Of a stretch of 64,000 nt of DNA, positions 34,601 to 49,600 are shown one piece after another (position 1 is the stretch's first letter; each line of letters starts with the position of its first letter). The stretch comes from Piezodorus guildinii (taxonomy: Eukaryota; Arthropoda; Insecta; Hemiptera; Pentatomidae). Location of the stretch: assembly GCA_023052935.1 (NCBI GenBank), contig CM041298.1:54753813-54817812 (forward strand), in the 5' to 3' direction. A model generated the notes under the pieces. The model was given only the letters and a program-made list of their open reading frames with translations, ran no database searches and was not told the DNA's origin. The translations under genes were made by a program, and so were the position numbers.

Positions 34601-37600
34601 CAGTTTCTCACCGACAGTATTTCCTGGGAGAATTCCTATTCCGCACTTTCAATACCTAAAGTCCATCTTGCATTATTGACCTACTCATCCCTTGTTCATC
34701 AGTACATTCGTTTAACACAAGATCCCAGCCCACTAATCTCTATTTCCTTCTCATCGAACATCATCCTTTAGTTTGCGTGCCAACTCACTTTGGAATTCCA
34801 TACCTACCTCTACACGCAAATCATCTTCTTTAATCTCTTTTAAAAACAAATTATTCCATCATCTCCTCAGTAATCAATCTTTCTAATAAATAATTTTATA
34901 CAAAATTAAGAATAACAGTCAGATTTCACTCTAAAATGAGGAACACAACAAATATGTTAACAAAACTTTTCCCTTTTTTTTTCTTCCTATGATTTTATGA
35001 TATTAGTGTGAGGTACAATTATAGTATCTCTGCATGCACATGTGTTTAGTATTATATAGTCATACATGAATGCACTATTGTTATATATACTACATTATAA
35101 ATAATACAAGTAGTAGTTGTATGTCATTCAGGCAATCCTATTAAATAATTTTATTAATATTATAGGTATAACCTTAAGTTTCTTCTTGTAATGTTTTTAT
35201 TTTTATGCCAGACACAAGACTCATTTTTGTACTTAATTGTTATTCTTAGAGGACCGAAGGTACCAGAATAAAATTTACTTTTCTTTCTTTCTTTCTTTAA
35301 TATTAATAAGCTCATACAGTACTACATACAAACTATACTTGTCACTGAATAATATATATTTTGAACGTTTTTATCCACTAGCCTTTATATGTTATTGTAT
35401 CAGATCAGTTCATAAATATTTTATTTACAGCCTTATTTGATTGATGGCTTTAAATTTGACTTGAGGGTTTATGTGTTGATAACATCTTGCGATCCACTGC
35501 GGCTGTATGTTTATAATGAAGGTTTAGTTAGGTAAGCAAATACTTCATTTATTTAATTGCATTTATACCATCATAATTAATAAACTAATTGATCATATTA
35601 CAGTCTAATTGATAAGAGATACCTAGCAGCTAGCATAGGAGCCTTCTAGGCTAAAGGTTGCGTGTTTAAATCCGGCAAACGGCCCTAGAATTTTTCTGAG
35701 GGAGTAAAAATCCTTAGTTATGACCTCTTTGGAAGGGAATATAAAATGGTGGTTCCAAGCCTGTGCAATGTCAGGTACTTGTCAAAGATCCCTATTCTAG
35801 TTAAACCTGGATAGGTAATATTTAGGACTCCCACAGTAGCATTGTCCGATTAACCTCAGTAGCATAAGTGATGTTAAATGAATTAACAAGCAGTTTATAA
35901 GAGACCAAACTAGTTAACTCCAAATTATATAAAACAGCAGAGACATAGGTATTAGTTCCAGAGACAAACTAGACCAACTAAAACAGCTCTTTCGCTATGG
36001 CAACATAACAGATAACCAATGAAACTCTTCGACCACTTAGAACATTTATAATTATAAAACCGTATTCTTATGAAAAAAGTCATATCTTATGATTTATTAT
36101 TGTAAGTATCAATGCTCCAAAAAATATGTAAAGTGAAACCATAGATACATAAAGGGGAAGACAAGAGAAATACATGTTTAGAACACCTTCAAGAGTAAGT
36201 ATTAAGGAGATATAAACTTTGGAATAAATATCTTGCTGTCTTGTATCTTCTCTTCTGGAGAATACTTACATAAACCAGACCTATCTGCCTGTGATTATTA
36301 ACATAGTGGGATTATTATTATAAATGGTTACCTCATCTCATACTCTTGAGGGAACAGTCCGATCATTGGTCTGGGAATCCTTTTTCCCATCAACACATGA
36401 AACCACAATGCTGTATGACAATGACTGATCCCTTCCTAGTACTACATCTTTGCCTATGCCATATCAGACCAGTTAACAATTATTGCATTGTTTAAAGTTG
36501 GATCCATCTTAAAAATATATCCTCGTTTTCCTTATCTTTATCTGGTTCCTTCTTATTCCATTAAACTATTCCTCTGCAAGCAAATACACAACAAAACCTT
36601 TTAATATACAATAGTCCCTGAACACAAAAACATATTTTTTTGCTTTTATGAACAAGGATTTTTAAGCTTAAGTTAACATGATCAATACAAAATCTAATCG
36701 ATATTTTCCTGGTGAGGCCTTCCAGTCTCTGACATGTAAGACGGACTTGAAGGATTCTTACCCATCTGTCGATTCTGGCTTCGTTAAAGATAAATTTTTA
36801 ATCCATGATCTCATCTATGCCTAACTAGAAATTTTGTAGAATGAAAAAATATCAAAATCTTATTTTCATAGATACTAGGTTTCAGAACATCAAAAATAAA
36901 CCTATTAATGTACATTGAATTCAATTTATGGAGATGTTTTTATAAACAGAGATTGAGAGCAAAAGATCTTTGAATCAATTGTTGAAATAACATAGGGTTG
37001 CAAGAATCAATTGTCATAAATAACACAAGGAGGGATCACTTGTAGCTAGCATAATAGCTTTCTATGCCAAGGTCACGGGTTCAATCCCACAGGTGGTCCT
37101 AGGATTTTTTAATGGGAGTAAATATATCCTTAGTTATGCCGTCCTTCGGAGGGGATGTTAAAAGGTGGATCCGAGCCTGTGGGATGTCAGGTACTCGTTA
37201 AAGATCCCTGTCCTAACAAAACCTGGACAGGCAAAATTTAGAACTCCCATTGTAGCATCATCAATTTCTCAAATCTAAACCACTTATAACACAATAGCAT
37301 AATGGTCTCCCCATTCTTTTGTTTATTCGATATTGTATAATATTTTCCTTACTCCCCTAATAGGTTTGCCACCAAACGTTATAAAGAGCCTAACAGAACA
37401 AACATGTGCAATATGTACATGCACCTGACGAACTACTCTGTCAACAAGTTTAGTCGAACATACATAGCAGATCCAGAGGAAGGAAGCAAGAGGTCTGTTT
37501 GATCACATCTATTATAAATTTAAATAAATAGTAATTATTTAAAAAGCCTCTAATTTACAGAAAACTGAGCACACTGAATGATTATTTGAGGAGACAGTTC

Positions 37601-40600
37601 CATGATGTTAACAGGCTATGGGATGACATAGACGATGTCATAATCAAGACAGTCCTCTTAGCCCTACCTACATTACAGCACAACTATAAAGCAGCTTTTC
37701 CAAGTCACCGTAACAGACAAGCGTGTTTCGAACTTCTTGGGTTTGACTTGATTCTAGATAGTACATTAAAGCCTTATCTACTAGAGGTAAGACAACATCA
37801 ATTAATTAATTAATCTTCATATTTCATTTGATATAATCAGATTATAGCATCATATGCAGCAAAATTATATTGAGGGCTTCATGCATATGCACTCAATGGA
37901 ATTTTAATTTAATTTAGAACTTCATTAATTAACTAATTATAATTTAGTTAATATTTTCATTGATGACACTTATTGTAAAACTTCTTAACTTGGCTATTTT
38001 TTAACTTGACATGACTTACCAACTCTAACTAACACTTCACAAACAATGCTCAGGATATTACTCAACATAGCTATACTTCCGATCTTTCAAAAACTATCTT
38101 AAAAACGCAAACATTAAAATTTTGAGAGGACAAAATTTTGGTGTGTGTCAGATTGTTTGAAGCACAAGTTGCACAGGTAAATAACTTTTTTTTAAATCAA
38201 AATCAATACAAAGTAATTGAGTAAATAGGCCTGGTGCCTCTTCTGGACATTATGACTTTATACTTGCTAAATAATAGGGGGAAACTCGAGTTTCTCACAA
38301 AATATCTAACAAAGCCAAAATATTATTTTTTAATCAATGGCATAAGTAATAAATAAAAATATATTTTTATCACAGCATTTCTATTTTTCCTCGAACACTG
38401 CAGTTGACAGGTGAAGAGTTATAAAATGTTATTCAGAATCTTACTGCCTTCATTTTGCTTCCTAATATTCCATAATTTCTTATATCTCATTATCTCTTAT
38501 TTATGATCCTACTCAGTTAAGATTGAAGCATTTGATGCAAAAAAAAAAAGAGGAAGCACCAAATAAAAAACAAGAAGTAATTAAATAAAAAAATATTTAT
38601 CGTTTGGTGCAAGGGAGTTGAAGCGAAGAATGTTCATTCAAGATAACTCTCATCATAATCACAGCCAAGTTTTGTCCCCAGTACCTTATCAATATCAAAT
38701 TGTTTCAGCATCTTTCGGTATCAAGTAAAAAATGAGTCATTTGCTCTTCCATAAGACTATGGGACACCCAAGACTACAAGGTTTCTTCACCTTTAAATGG
38801 TGCCTCAGGACAAATGAATTGCTATTTCATAAAGAAATAATGTTTCATATATCTGTTGACATCTCACTCACCGTTCTTTATCAAATATATTCCTCACTTC
38901 AGAAATACTTTCCTCTGTTACTGGCGTTCGCAGCCGTCCTTCTCTATCAGAATGAAATTTTCCCTTTCAAATTCTCAGTATAACCTAAATATAGTTGTAC
39001 AATGTGGACAATCATTTTTAAATGTAAGCTTCATTTACACTGAGTATTGATCTCTGTTTAAACCACGCACAACATTATATCTGAAAACTGCCCTTACTTC
39101 ACTACGTGACCATGACGTCATAGTACACACTTTAATCTGTCACTGCTAATGAACAACTGAGTCCAGAGATATGTTACTATGCATGGATATGTCTAAACTT
39201 GAAGTTATTTGTAGCCTCCTAAATCTTTTTGTTAAGTTACATTTTAAAACTTTTTTAGCATCCTTTGGTAAAATAGTTGGCTGGATATCTTTCTGTTGCA
39301 AAACATATAAATTTCTTTCATCATACATTGTTTATTTTACTTTTTGATTTAATAAGTTTTCTTCTATAAAGATTAGACAAAAATTACTATTATTTTTAAG
39401 GTGAATCATTCTCCCAGTTTTCATACTGACGCACCAATTGATCGAGAAGTTAAAGAAGCTTTGATCATAGACACTTTCAAGATTCTCAATTTACCAAAAA
39501 ATATAAAACACAGTGTCATGGTAGAAGATAAGCGTAATGTAACAAACAGACTTTTGAAAGATTTACAAAGCACCCCAAGCACACCCTTGAGCAGTCAGAG
39601 GTAATTCATATTTTAACTCTTCTTTTTTTTTTTAATATTGGGTTGGCAAATAAGTCCTTTCTGTTTTTCAGGGTGAAATAAAACTCAATGTAGTATAGAC
39701 ATAAAAAAAAAAAAAAAATTGAATCTACAATATATTGACCATTATTTAATATGACTTTTCTAATCTTTCCACTAACTGCATAATGCTATGTTCATTTATT
39801 GTTAAAAAACTGATCTAAGTGATTTTTTATGTCTTCTTCCTTTTGGAATTTCTTTTCTTTCATGGATTTCTGCAGAGACCAGAATAAGTGGTAGTCACTT
39901 GGAGCTAGGTCTGGTGAATAGTGATGGCGGGGCAAAGGTCGAAAGGCTCAATAACTTATTGCAAGTGACCAACGAGGAGTGGTTCCTAGCATTGTCTAGA
40001 GGGAACACAAAATCTTTCTGTTTTGCCAGATCTGGGCGTTTATTTTTAATTGATAGGTCTAATTTTGTTAATTGTGAGCAGTATAGAGTTGAATCAATTG
40101 TTTGCCATGATGGCAATAGCTCATAAAAAATAACACCCTTGAAATCCCACCATACGGAAAGCATTATCTTCTTTGGATGCAATCTGAGTTTTGACATTCT
40201 TCTAGGAGCCTCTCCAAGATTTACTATGGACTAAATCATTGTAAAATATCCATTTTTCATCTCCTGTTACTAACCTTTTCAAAAATAGATCATTTTGTTG
40301 CTGTCTTGTTGCATGAAAACAGAAATGTGTGTTGCCAAGTTTACTTCGGTTAGAGAGCCAGGAACCCAAACATTAAGCCTGGAAACATAGCCGAGCTTGT
40401 GTGTGACACATTTAGGGTCATAGGTTATTGCATTGATTGGATGGGATTTTAATCAAAAGTTTAACATTTTTTTTTTCAGTGGTGCGACAGGCCGTGCAGG
40501 CCCTGGGCCTCGTGGTGTGATCTCCTGGGAGATTTGGGGGTTATCACTTCCTACGCCTAATTTTGTAAGTGGCCACCATTTGGCTGACGGGTCTCACATA

Positions 40601-43600
40601 CCCGGGGGAGAGGCTGTGAGTGAATTCCCCATTTAATTACATTCTTATAAAAGCCTGCCCCGGGGCTGGGATTCGAACTCGCAACCTGTAGCATGAGAGA
40701 CCAGCCACGGGCTCCACAGGCCTTAACATTGCTTGTTTCAATTTCATGTGGGGGACCAGACTGCTGAGCATCATCAATGTCAAAATTTCCTGAATGAAAT
40801 TTTTTAAACCAATTTCAACAGTAGCGTTCAGTCAAGGCATCAATCCCATGAACACCGAAAATTTTTAATGAGCTTCTTATGTTTACCTATTTAAAATAAT
40901 ACAACAAAATATGCTGATAATGAATGATATTTTTTTCTATTTTCACAGTGCAATTGCTAACACAATACTAAGCTAGTTCCAACTAGAGTTGACAGATATA
41001 GTTGTAGACATATTACAATACTAAGCTAGTTTCAACAAGAGTTAACAGATATAGTTTTAGACATATTACAAACATGATAAAGAATCCACCTACGGGATTT
41101 ATTCATCAGATAAGAAGTATATCTTGTCTTCTTATGTTAGCTCTACAACCCATAAAGGGTCCTGGCTCCCTCAAAAGAAGAAGTAAATCATAGTGACATA
41201 ACAATAAACAGAAAAACCGAAAGGAATTACTTGCCAACCCAATGCATTATAATTATGTTAAATTTCTGATAATGAGCTTATGATAAATCAACCATAATTC
41301 TTTATTTTAAAAGAATAAGTAAGCCTATTACCAATAAGTTGCAAGGATGCATTGGTTATAATTGTTATTATTCTGTGATTAATTTTCTTTAAAAAAAAGT
41401 TCATTACACAACAAATCATAAATCCCTAACTCAATTTCTATGGTTTAATAACTGATGTATATAGCATGAAACCTGTCTCATCTGAAGAACAGTTGAAGAG
41501 ATTGGAACAATATGAAAAAGAGCACAGAGGAAATTTCAGGAAAATTTATCCAAATCAGAAGATGCACATGTATTCAATTTTCTTCTGTCAAGGCACAAGC
41601 TCACTTTTTAATGAAACATTTGCATCTCGTGCCAGAGAAAGGGTATCCAAGCTAATGAAGGAAGGAATACAGGTATTCCTTTTATTTTTTTCTTGTAAAT
41701 TCATAGACATCATATTTAATATTTAATTTTATATTTGTTCAGCAGTCCTGCTAATGAATTGATGCTTTACAAAATCTTTGTTAACAACTGACTGAGTTTG
41801 ACAAATTACGAAGAAATAGTCAAATAATCATGTTGAATACTGATCAGTAATTATGGAACTCAAACCCCAGTATTATTTACTTCCATATGAGAGCAGGGTG
41901 GTCAAGTGAATAGAGAAATATTCTACAGTTCTCTGGGTCCTGGGTTCCATTTCCTGCTGTAACAGAATATTGTTTATTCAGTTATTTCGGCTGGGAGGCA
42001 ACTCTGGGGTATGTAGACCCTCCTAGGGCATAACTAGCGTATATAAAATGGATACAAAAAAGGGGGGGGAAACCAGGTATCTGAGCATGATTTCGGCCTA
42101 ATCACTTCATTGTATGACTGTTGGCCTAGATACAGAATAAATCTCTTTATGTACTGAACCCAAGACCATTCATGGGAGGTAGAGGTCTGTACCTAAAAAT
42201 AAATCTGTATTTTTTTTAACTTCGATTTACCTACATATGAACGAGTAAGTATTGCAATCATTAAAGTTTACTAATGTGAGTTTTCAAAACGAATGAAATA
42301 TATTTTAGAGTCAACTAAGCCCAAAAACCAAGTCTCACAAAATGATCTATGTGTGTGTCTACCACCAAAACCAGAAGTCATACAAAACTGAAATATCATA
42401 TTAACATGCATATGCCTAGGATGTTACAGTTTTTCACCTCAATCAATTAACCAGGCTTGCCACTAAATACCATGTATTTTAACTTTTTCCATGTATTTTA
42501 ATTATATTAAAAACTGACAAAATGATTCTTGGCATTCTTAAAATGGCAATTTATAAAATTTCTTTCTCTAAAGGGCCTTTAATTTTGTAGGTTCCAAAAA
42601 AAAATAAATAAATACATAAGAGATCTTAAGGTATGGTGTCAGAATTGGAGAATTGAAATAAATTCCAACAAATCCCACCAATTTACTTTTACCCTTCGTC
42701 GTAAACCTATGACATCCTGCCCTACAGTGTCCTTCAATAACATTCCGCTAGTTCCTGTTGAACAGATCTGATATCAAGGACTCCACCTTGACAAACCCCT
42801 TATTTGGAACCCTCATACAAGACTGAAACAACAAGAAACTGCTTGAAGTTTTCGGCTACTCTAACACTTACTAGACAAATGTTCTAATCTTCCACTTAAC
42901 TACAAAAGGCTCATCTACATGACTATATGGACTTACGGAGTAGAGCTTTGGGGCTCTACTAAACCATCAAATTCTTCCCATATTCAGTCTCTACAATCCA
43001 AAATCCTTTGTAAAATCCTCAATGCTCCTTACTTTGTAATGAATAAACTGGTCCATAAAGACCTTAATGTTCCGTCTGCTGCTGATTTGGCCTTAACCAG
43101 ATGTCATTCCTTTCATGACTAACTTCATTCCCACTCTAATCCTCTAGTTTCAATCCTTTTTTCCAAATCAATTCCTGATAATCCTCCGAGGCATCTAAAA
43201 AGAAGATGGCTTTGAGACTTTCTAGTTTAGAATATTTTTAGAGTGCTGCCGATGGGTAGCTTCTCTACATGTCTTGTTCATGTCTATTTTCTTTAAGCCT
43301 ATTTACTAGATGTATTGTACAATAAAGTTGTAAATGTCAATAAATAATTAAAAAATAAAATAATATTAATAACTATTTCTTGTTAGTGTTGATATTTTTT
43401 TCAGAAGATAATAATATTAGTAAAGATGTATTATATATCAATGGAAAGCTAAAGATTTTTTTAAAAATGTTATTTAATATACAAATCAGTAGAGGATAAA
43501 AAAAGGTATTGACAAAGCGCGCATAAACTTGATTGATTGTTTTAAATAATCATTTCTATTGTTATATCAAATAATCTAAAATGAATATTTCTATTGAAAG

Positions 43601-46600
43601 TCAATGTAATTTGTTTGTATTTTACAACTTTAACTTTATTAGAAAGTTCTAAAACTAATACTGATTTTAACAAGGGAGGAAAGTTGTGTGTTGTGTGCAC
43701 CAGACTTTTCAAAAAATACATTTATGCATGTAGACAATAGAGCTGCCTGGACCTCATTACAGGGCAACAATCTGTATTGTATCGTGTAGGCAAATAACTC
43801 TTTTTGATTTTTGAGAGTGAAATAAAATTAGTCTATAATAGACGTAAAATTTCTTTTAATCTACAATCTTTTCTTCCAAATTCACATATAAGCAAACATA
43901 ATACTAATCTAATTTTAAGAAGAGTTTACAGAATTTGTTGTTGAAATATTACAAATAAGGTAAACAATCCTCCTCAGGATTAATTGGTCAGATAAAAAGT
44001 GTATATAAATGACACTAAATTGTCAGCCCAAAAAATTATATGGAAAAGAAAGATTACATCATCGGCAAATAGCTTCTCTCTTTTCAGTTGATGCAAAAAC
44101 CAGGTATGTCGAGGACTCGAATCGTTTCCTACACCAATTTTAAATTTCAATTTGGGAGAGGTTAAAAAGATGGCCGACAGTGCAGCTCAGTATTGATGTC
44201 GCTCTGTCATTATGATTCTGTAGCTGTTGACACTCTTTAATTACTGTTGTCAGACTTTGTAAAAAGTGATATTTGGACTTATAATGCTACCAATCACTGA
44301 GGTGAGTGGGTTTTGTATTAAAACTTATCGATAATAGTGATAAATTGTAGCGCAAAGGTTATCTTTTTTTTTTTTAATTAAAATGTGATAAAAAAGTGAA
44401 TTCCATTGGCAAAAAGTGTGTTGTTTTTTTCTTTTTGTTGAAACTTAGTGAAAGTGAACATTTGTTTTAAGCAATTGTAAGGTGAGTGACAATGAACGAG
44501 CTCCCTTTAACTTCGGCATGTTCCGAAATCATGAATGGGGTAGAAATAATTGAAAATAATAATTCCCAGAGCCAAGGGGGAGTCTGGGAATTTAAAGTAA
44601 AGGGCTCTCAGATGTCAGAGGAGATGAAACCAACAGAATTAAAAGGCCAACTATGAATGTGCCAGTTACACCAACCCAGAATAGGTATCAAGTGCTAGCT
44701 AACCTTAACACCGGGCCCCAGGTACCATCCCAAACTTCACCAACTGAAACGGCTACATCCAAGCCACCGCCAATATTTGTCAACGACATCCAAAATTATC
44801 CAGTATTAATAGAATCACTAGAAAATGTCAGCGGCCAATCATCCTTTAAATTAAAAACTACTAATAAAAAAGTATCTATTTATCCAGAAACACCGGACTC
44901 TTACCGTTCCATAGTCAATTTTTTTAAGAAAAGAAAACGCCTCTTTTCATATGTATCAGTTACCAGATGACCGATGCCCTCGTGTGGTAATAAAAAACCT
45001 ACACCATTCTACACCAAAGGCAACAATTATTAATGAATTGAAACTAAAGGGTTTTGATGCAGTAAACGTCACAAATGCCATATCACGGTTCAAACTACCG
45101 TTACCTATGTTTTTCGTTGACATCAGCAAAGAAACTTTCAATGAAAATATTTTCAAGATCGACTTTTTATATTACACAAAGGTATCAGTCGAAGAACCCC
45201 GTAAGAAAAGAATAATACCCCAATGCATCCGATGCCAGCAGTATGGCCATACGAAAACCTACTGCAATCAACAACCTAAATGTGTCAGATGCGGCCAAAA
45301 TCATATAAGTACTACGTGCGAGAAGACCCGGGACTCACCAGCCACCTGTGCAAACTGTCAAGGAGCACATCCTGCCAACTACAGGGGGGGATACGAGGCC
45401 TTAAAGGCTCTCAGAACTGCTCGAAATTCTCGACATCAACCTTACCTCAGATCTACACCCGCTCAACCAGCCGTTCCATTAGGACCGCACGATTTTCCGC
45501 CACTATCGCAGGGTTCTCATCCTTCAGTCAACCCAGTAAATACAAGGCACGAGCAGACTTTAACATCATCTGAAGAAAGAAATCAGCAGTGTCCACGAAC
45601 GAGTTTTCTTGCACCTGAAGGAAGACATCAGCAACCACCACAGCAATATCCTCCAGGATCAGAAGGAAGAGAACGATTTAATGTAGGTATGTCAGGTATG
45701 AGACAGGGCATTCCTCAGCAGGTGTCTTCTGTTGAAAATGCCTTGCCTCAATTTCAAAATTTATTATTAGGACTAAGTAACCTTATCCAACCCCTTATTA
45801 GCCTTTTAAGACAGCTCTCAGAAGTCACACAAACCTACACCCCGGTCTATGGCCAGTAAACGTTTAACAGTGGTTTCATTGTCCATTCTTCTGTGGAACG
45901 CTAACAGACTACTACAACATAAAACCGAACTAGACATTTATTTACATGAAAAACTTACTGACATTGCTTTGATAACTGAAACACATCTAACTTCTCGTAA
46001 TAAAATCTACATCCCCGACTACACAATTTATAGGACTGACCACCCAGACAACACTTCACATGGTGGAAGAGCAGTCATCATAAAAACATCATTGAAACAC
46101 CACTCCATACACTTACCAATTACACCCCAAATTCAAGCCACTGCAATTACATTGCACACTACACAAAACACAATAACATTAACTTATTAACTATTATTAA
46201 CTTCTGTTATGTTTAGCTCTCGGCGGAACCTACCCGCTAGGGAGCGCGTCCCCTGGTTGGCAGATGGGGGATCCCTCTTAGGAGGGGTGGTCTGAATATA
46301 CAGAATAAAGACCCGTGGAACAATAGGTACCCAGTGCTGGGGAGTATAGCCTGGCCACCCTTCTTTCCCCAGGGGATCTAAATATTCAGGAAGCCAGTAG
46401 TCCCGAGGTAACGGGGCCTCCTGAGCTGGGCCAATCACCCGCTTGGGGGTATAACTGATTCAAAGAAACTTAGTAAATAGCCTCGGAACTGGACAGTCTA
46501 GAAGGAAACGACCCGGCACGGATAAGGACATACGATTAGGAACCTGGAATGTGAGATCACTCACCGGCAAAGAAGTCAAAATTATAGAGGAAATGGCAAC

Positions 46601-49600
46601 ATACAGGCTGGATATTCTTGGCCTGAGTGAGGTAAAGAGGAAGGGCTCTGGCGAGTATAGGATGGACTGAGGGCACACTTTGGTTTACTCAGGGGTTCCA
46701 CCGGGAAACAGAGCTGTAGAAGGTGTGGGCATCATAATGAAAGATGAGCTTTTCAAGAAGGTTGTCGAATGGGAGCCAGTTAGCCCTCGCATTATTGTGG
46801 CAAATATAAACCTGCGTATTGGAGACTGGGCTCTTATCCAAGTTTATGGCCCCACAAATGACTCTGATATCCTCGAGAAAGAGCAGTTCTACAGCGATCT
46901 GGAGCGAGCTACTGTTAAAGCAAGGGATAACAACAGAAGCATATTAATAATGGGAGATCTAAATGCGAGAACGGGCAATGAACACATTAGGGCTCATGGA
47001 GTGATGGGCCTGCATGGTGGAGAAAGCATTAAGAATGAAAGTGGCCAGCGCTTAATAGATTTCTGCATTGAGAATAATCTACTGTTGGGAAACTCCTTCT
47101 TTCCCCATAAGAGGGTACATAAAATTACCTTTTCTGCTGCCGAGAGAGGTGCCAATAGTGTCATAGACTACTTTATCAATAGTCGTGACATCAGGAGGTA
47201 CTTCACGGATGTGAAGATGATTAGAAGGTGCTGAAATAGGAAGTGACCATATGCTTTTAGTGGCTGATACCCGGGTACTAAGGGAACGCAAAGTGAAGCC
47301 AAAATCATATGAAAGGACTGAAGTGAAGAAGCTGCAGGACCCTCAAAAAGGAGAAGAATATAGGGAGGAATTAAGGAAAAGGCTTCAAGAATTAAACGCG
47401 GATGCTACCCTAGATAACTTGTGGAGTTACATAAAGAATAGTATATTGCAGTCAGCATCTCTAGTGTGCGGAGTAAAGCGAATATCCACAAAGAGCAAAC
47501 GAACTTCTTGGTGGACTGAAGAACTTAGGGCACAGGTCAAAGAAAAGAAGATTGCATGGATGAACTACTGCAAAAACAAAACTCCGGAAAAATGGCAAGT
47601 ATATGTAGAGGTGCATAACAGAACGAAGGAAGAAGTGAGAAGAGCTAAGCAGAGGTCTTGGGAGGAATTCGGGGAAAAGCTAAACCAAGACCATGGAGAT
47701 AACATTAAGCAGTTCTGGAAAAATATTAAAGCTTTAAGAGGCCGAAAAAGTAAAGAAATAAGATATATAAAGAATGAGCAAGGTAGGGTGGTCACGGAGG
47801 AGAAGGCTATTCTGAACGTCTGGTGCAAACATTACGAGAAGCAATTTTGCGTAGATGATACCTATCCAGTGAACCAGCAAGGACCGTGGAATGAAGTTGA
47901 TTTTAATGAGGTGATAGAGGAGGATGAAATTGAAATGGCTATATCGAGAATGAAGACAGGAAAAGCACCGGGTCGAGACAACATAGTGGCAGAATACATC
48001 AAGGCGGGAGGCCCAGAGTTAGTCAGAGCCCTACAAGTCCTTTTCCAAAAAGCTTGGGATGAGAAGAAGATACCAACAGACTGGGAATACAACGTTATCA
48101 TTCCGATACACAAGAAAGAGTCCCAGACAGAATGCTCGAATTATCGCCCTATATGCCTCTCACCAACCATCTACAAACTTTATACGTCTATTCTGGAGGG
48201 AAGGGTAAGACCTCTTGTGGAGCACCAAATTGGAGAAGAACAAGCCGGGTTCAGACCAGGACGGCAAACCCAGGACCACATTTTCTCTTTGCGAAATGTT
48301 CTCCAGAAATCTTGGGACAGAGACAAAAGTATGTATCTCGCCTTCCTTGACCTCAAAGCAGCGTTTGACTTCGTTCCAAGACAAGAAATATGGGAGGCTC
48401 TCAGAGTAAAGAATGTCCCAAGAAACTTGGTGGAAGCCATTAAGTCCATTTATCAAAAACCAAAAGGAGTAGTAAGGCTAAACGGACAGGAGTCTGATGT
48501 CTTCAGCATAGCAAGGGTGGTCAAACAAGGGGACAGTTTAAGCCCTTTGCTACTCTTGCTCTACATGGATGGAGTGGCCACCATATGCAAATGAAGAACG
48601 GAGAGGACCTTCCTGGGCCATAGAAACCTTCGCCCAGTGGTGATTCAACTTCTCCTCTACACGGATGACATTGTTCTTGTGGCGGACATGGTTGATAAAT
48701 TGCAGCAAGCGGTGACTGAATGGCAAGAAGAGCTTAGCTGAAAAGGAATGAAAATAAATACCAGTAAAAGCAAGATACTACAAGTGGGAAGGCAAGAGGA
48801 AGATTTCCATATATACTGTAACGGAGAGGAAATGGAAGTGGTTTCGAATACACCTACCTCGGCACAGTAATGGAAAGATCTGGGAAAGTAGACTCAGAGA
48901 TATCAAACAGAATTAGGAAGGCAAATGCAGTCTACTATCAGATCTGCAACACTGTAATAGAGAAGCGAGAGGTGAGTAGAGGTGTTAAGCTCCATATCTT
49001 TAAATCAGTATATTTGCCATACTCTTGTATGGAGCTGGAAGCTGGATATTGACGGACCGGCAGGAGAGCAGAGTCAAAGCTGCTGAAATGAAGTTTCTGC
49101 AAAGAACAGCAGGAAAGACAAGAAGAGATCGTGTCAGGAATGAACGGATACGCCGGGAACTGGAGGTTGCGCCATTAAAGCAAACTCTGCAAACCCATCA
49201 GTTGAAGTGGTTCGGCCACGCCATTAGAATGGACGAACACAGAGACCCCCTAAAAACCATGGATTACGTTCCAGATGGGAGAAGGCCTCGGGGTCGACCA
49301 AGGATGTCCTACCTGGAGTATGTCGACAAACTTTGCAGAGGAAGAGGAAAGGATCTTCGCCAGGCCAGGAACCTCGCTGGGGATAGAGAGGATTGGATCC
49401 GGTGGTTAAACGCTCCCCTACACGGCACTATAGGGAGAAGCCAAAGAAGAAGTTATGTTTAGCGATTTCTTTGAAAAACTAGGAAGATGTTTCATTGCCG
49501 TAGGTGATTATAATGCTAAACATCAGGTATGGGGTTCACGATTGTGCACTCTAAGGGGAAGAAACTTGCTCTCCGCTCTCCATGAACTTTCTTTAAACAC

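Larger units (their letters stand above)
39638..41242 (-). mobile_element. Decayed mariner-family transposon in TTLL intron 9
   Basis: Left end TTGGGTTGGCAAATAAGTCC and right end, in reverse complement, TTGGGTTGGCAAGTAATTCC form terminal inverted repeats of the mariner type. Minus-strand transposase remnants lie at about 39895-40860. A SINE (40469-40722) and a 53-bp tandem duplication (40964-41069) interrupt it. The TA duplication is not clean on the right. Confidence 0.88.

Noticed and set aside
38732..39050. Two overlapping frames in TTLL intron 8
   Set aside because: Exons 8 and 9 join in phase at the catalytic motif (LLE-VNHSPSF), so no exon fits between them.
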